Shown: one piece after another, positions 62,491-64,000 of the stretch
How positions within the stretch are numbered: position 1 is the stretch's first letter
Layout of the letters: each line of letters starts with the position of its first letter
NCBI GenBank assembly: GCA_963691705.1
Contig: OY829537.1
Location: 36,769,514 to 36,833,513 of the forward strand
Source of the DNA: Viola odorata
Lineage: Eukaryota > Streptophyta > Magnoliopsida > Malpighiales > Violaceae
DNA length: 64,000 bases
Reading direction: 5' to 3'
The notes under the pieces: model-generated
What the model saw: only the letters and a program-made list of their open reading frames with translations
Databases searched by the model: none
Told to the model about the DNA's origin: nothing
Made by a program: the position numbers and the translations under genes

Positions 62491-62995
62491 AGAAGAGTCA
62501 CGAATCGCGGGCTCTTCTCGCGTAACACGGCTTCCTCGATGCTTGCCTCGCACTCCAGCTCCTTGTGGATGATGTGTGATAACTTAGCTTGCAAGTCCCT
62601 GCTTCGAGCACGCGCCATAGGTCCATTAGGCGGTAAGGGCACGTCGGATACGATGGGGATCATATCAGTAAGAGTCTTGGGAAAACTTGGGTTGATTACC
62701 CCTTGCCTCTTATATATCCATTGTCGCTGACATGACCCTCTAACTCTGTCTCACAATCACCCTCTTTGTTTACCTCCCTGTGGGGTTTGAAGGTAACGAG
62801 TTTGGAACGTACCGGCTCCTTCGGGACACTAACAGATTTACCTTGCTTTATCATGAAGGACTAGAACATTTCCTTCAGCTCCTCTTGGCCTCGTTCCATT
62901 GCTTCCATCTTAGCTATCCAGGAAGAGCTCGCTTCTTTTGAGGTATCTTCTTGATCCCCTACTACGTTGTTTCCGACAACACTTTTGTCGGACAT

Positions 62996-63895
62996 AACGG
63001 AAAATTTAGGTATCTGCACAAGTAACAAACATTAGTGAAAATTTTCTCTCCCTTACATGTTTACCCTCATGTTTAAGCACTCGCAAAAGTTTTTCTCACA
63101 AATGTGTGCAATTCCTGGTTCCAATATGGTGTTTACAAGATCGTGCAACCTATCGGAAGACTTAACAAGGGAAGGCACACAAATATAAAATCTCAAGAGG
63201 TAAAAGAAAGGAAAACTAAAAATAAACAAGACTGACTCGAGGAAATGGAAAGCAAACCGTTAATTCAACCCAACCGTTTGACTTTTCAAAATAGTCCACT
63301 CCGTTTGACTGTTGTTGCCCTCCCGATATTGCACTTTTCTCATATCTTTTCTTTTCTTTGATTTTCTTTTTCTTTTTTTTTGTTACAAAATTTATCCTTT
63401 TCACAGACAGTTGTCAAGGCAATTGTGACACAAGCGGAGTGAGGCAGTGGTCCCTATTTTCAAGTGAAAATAAGTGGCAAAAATGGATCAAACTCAAATT
63501 TCCTCAACCAGCTCAAGAACACTTAAGAACACATTCAAATGTTCTTAACTGGAAATTTCAAATTGGTGAATCACTTGAAAAAAAACTGATTGTAACTGTG
63601 GTATTCTAGACTTGACATGAAAGATAACACAACTAATTCTACTAAGAAGGAAGAAGAAAATTCGGTTGAAATCAAAGAACACTGGTCGGTTGATGAACAC
63701 GATGAACACAAAAATATGAAAATTTGGACCTTCCAAACTCAGTGTTCAAATGGTTTTAAAATGTTAGCAACAACTCAACCAACTCAAGACAAACGTGAAT
63801 CGCTAATACTAAGGAATTTTGAACAAAGATAAGGATTTAGCAGAAATCAGAAAAACCCAGATTAGTAACTCAAGCAGCTAAGTTCCACTACCACA
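62996..63895 (-). other. E10 5' leader, no gene
   Basis: Parallel to the E6 leader (35,995-36,975), with the same CTTTT-rich run (63,340-63,385) and GTGGTAGTGGAACTTAGCTG next to the LTR as a diverged primer binding site. No frame of interest. Confidence 0.65.
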
Positions 63896-64000
63896 TGACG
63901 CGATCCGAGTTCCCTTTCAAAGAATCGGATGCGTATTAAGATTTGTAGCTTCAGATCTAGCTTGAGTTATCAAGTAAATGTAACGGGTTTTCATAACAAA
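63896..64000 (-). mobile_element. E10 5' LTR, cut by the window edge
   Basis: TGACGCGATCCGAGTTCCCT as in E6 (30,827 and 36,976). Only the last 105 bases of the minus-oriented LTR lie in the window. Confidence 0.85.

Larger units (their letters stand above)
61547..62667 (-). mobile_element. E11: solo LTR with TSD GTAAG
   Basis: On the minus strand TGATATGATCCCC (62,667) to GGATCGTATCA (61,547), 1,121 bases, flanked by GTAAG (61,542-61,546 and 62,668-62,672). A TATATAAAGGAGCC box at 61,913-61,906 sets the orientation. The U5 end is shared with E5. U3 holds 72-bp repeats and an open frame (62,663-62,196) starting 'MIPIVSDVPLPPNGPMARAR', like the pol tail that CRM-type elements encode in the LTR. 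Confidence 0.88.
60230..62995 (-). pseudogene. E10 gag, interrupted by solo LTR E11
   Basis: Starts at ATG 62,995 ('MSDKSVVGNN'), then TAG after 'KEMF' at the codon also stopped in E6. E11 interrupts at 61,547-62,667. Gag core 'VKLAAMEFDEYAFSWWEKIC' and 'TWEEMKQIMRERFVPSYYKR' (61,140-60,817), TAA after 'GLK', then 'ELRDFENL', TAG (again shared with E6). The knuckle near 60,390 reads 'CFKYRGRGHIS', with Tyr for a metal-binding Cys. A 13-base C run (61,007-61,019) sits where E6 has none. Confidence 0.85.

Noticed and set aside
1..64000. Intact host protein gene, tRNA or rRNA gene
   Set aside because: Every frame over 150 codons outside arrays matches a retrotransposon domain or lies in an LTR; no cloverleaf or rRNA core sequence was noticed by eye. 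A tRNAscan and BLASTX run would settle this.

Overview
The window is a block of nested, decayed LTR retrotransposons of a flowering plant. I find no intact host gene and no rRNA, tRNA or CRISPR feature. Evidence for a plant: Ty3/gypsy lineages confined to or typical of plants (Ogre-like and Tat-like with a second RNase H, CRM-like, Tekay-like with a chromodomain), a GT-AG intron inside a retroelement, 5-bp target-site duplications (TSDs), and heavy C-to-T/G-to-A decay as expected of methylated heterochromatin. CRM-like and chromodomain elements make pericentromeric heterochromatin likely (inference). I cannot name the species.

Layout. E1 (+, from before position 1 to about 11.4 kb) is an Ogre-like element with leader, broken gag, no pol, about 7 kb of repeat-rich 3' sequence and a 3' LTR. 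About 11.5-12.27 kb holds a decayed exon-intron-like fragment of unknown identity. E2 (-, 12.27 to about 20.6 kb) is a related pol-less element lying tail-to-tail with E1. E3 (-, 20.82-27.24 kb) is a Tat-like gag-pro-RT-RH-aRNH-INT element without a recognisable 3' LTR. E4 (+, 27.27-29.82 kb) is a CRM-like pol remnant with LTR. E5 (29,817-30,821) is a solo LTR with TSD TAGAT. E6 (-, 30,827-37,279) is a CRM-like element. E7 (-) is a Tekay-like element whose 3' LTR (37,280-38,039 plus 55,037-56,625) was split by E8. E8 (+, 38,040-55,031, TSD CCTGT) is a 17-kb Ogre-like element. E9 (50,878-53,363) is a solo LTR inside the 3' LTR of E8. E7 pol runs 56.6-59.99 kb. E10 (-, 59,989 to the window end) is a CRM-like deletion derivative carrying solo LTR E11 (61,547-62,667, TSD GTAAG).

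Insertion order on the right side reads as E6, then E7 into the E6 LTR, then E8 into the E7 LTR, then E9 into the E8 LTR.

Most notable are features of the pol-less Ogre-like family (E1, E2, E8): a stem-loop immediately upstream of the polypurine tract in all three; polypurine-tract-like GGGGGCAA motifs repeated in element orientation; two conserved non-coding blocks in the 3' region; and, in E8, a 149-nt intron whose removal joins the protease frame to the pol frame although the catalytic part of pol is gone. Together they suggest a non-autonomous family that kept Gag, protease and cis-acting RNA and depends on another element's reverse transcriptase and integrase.
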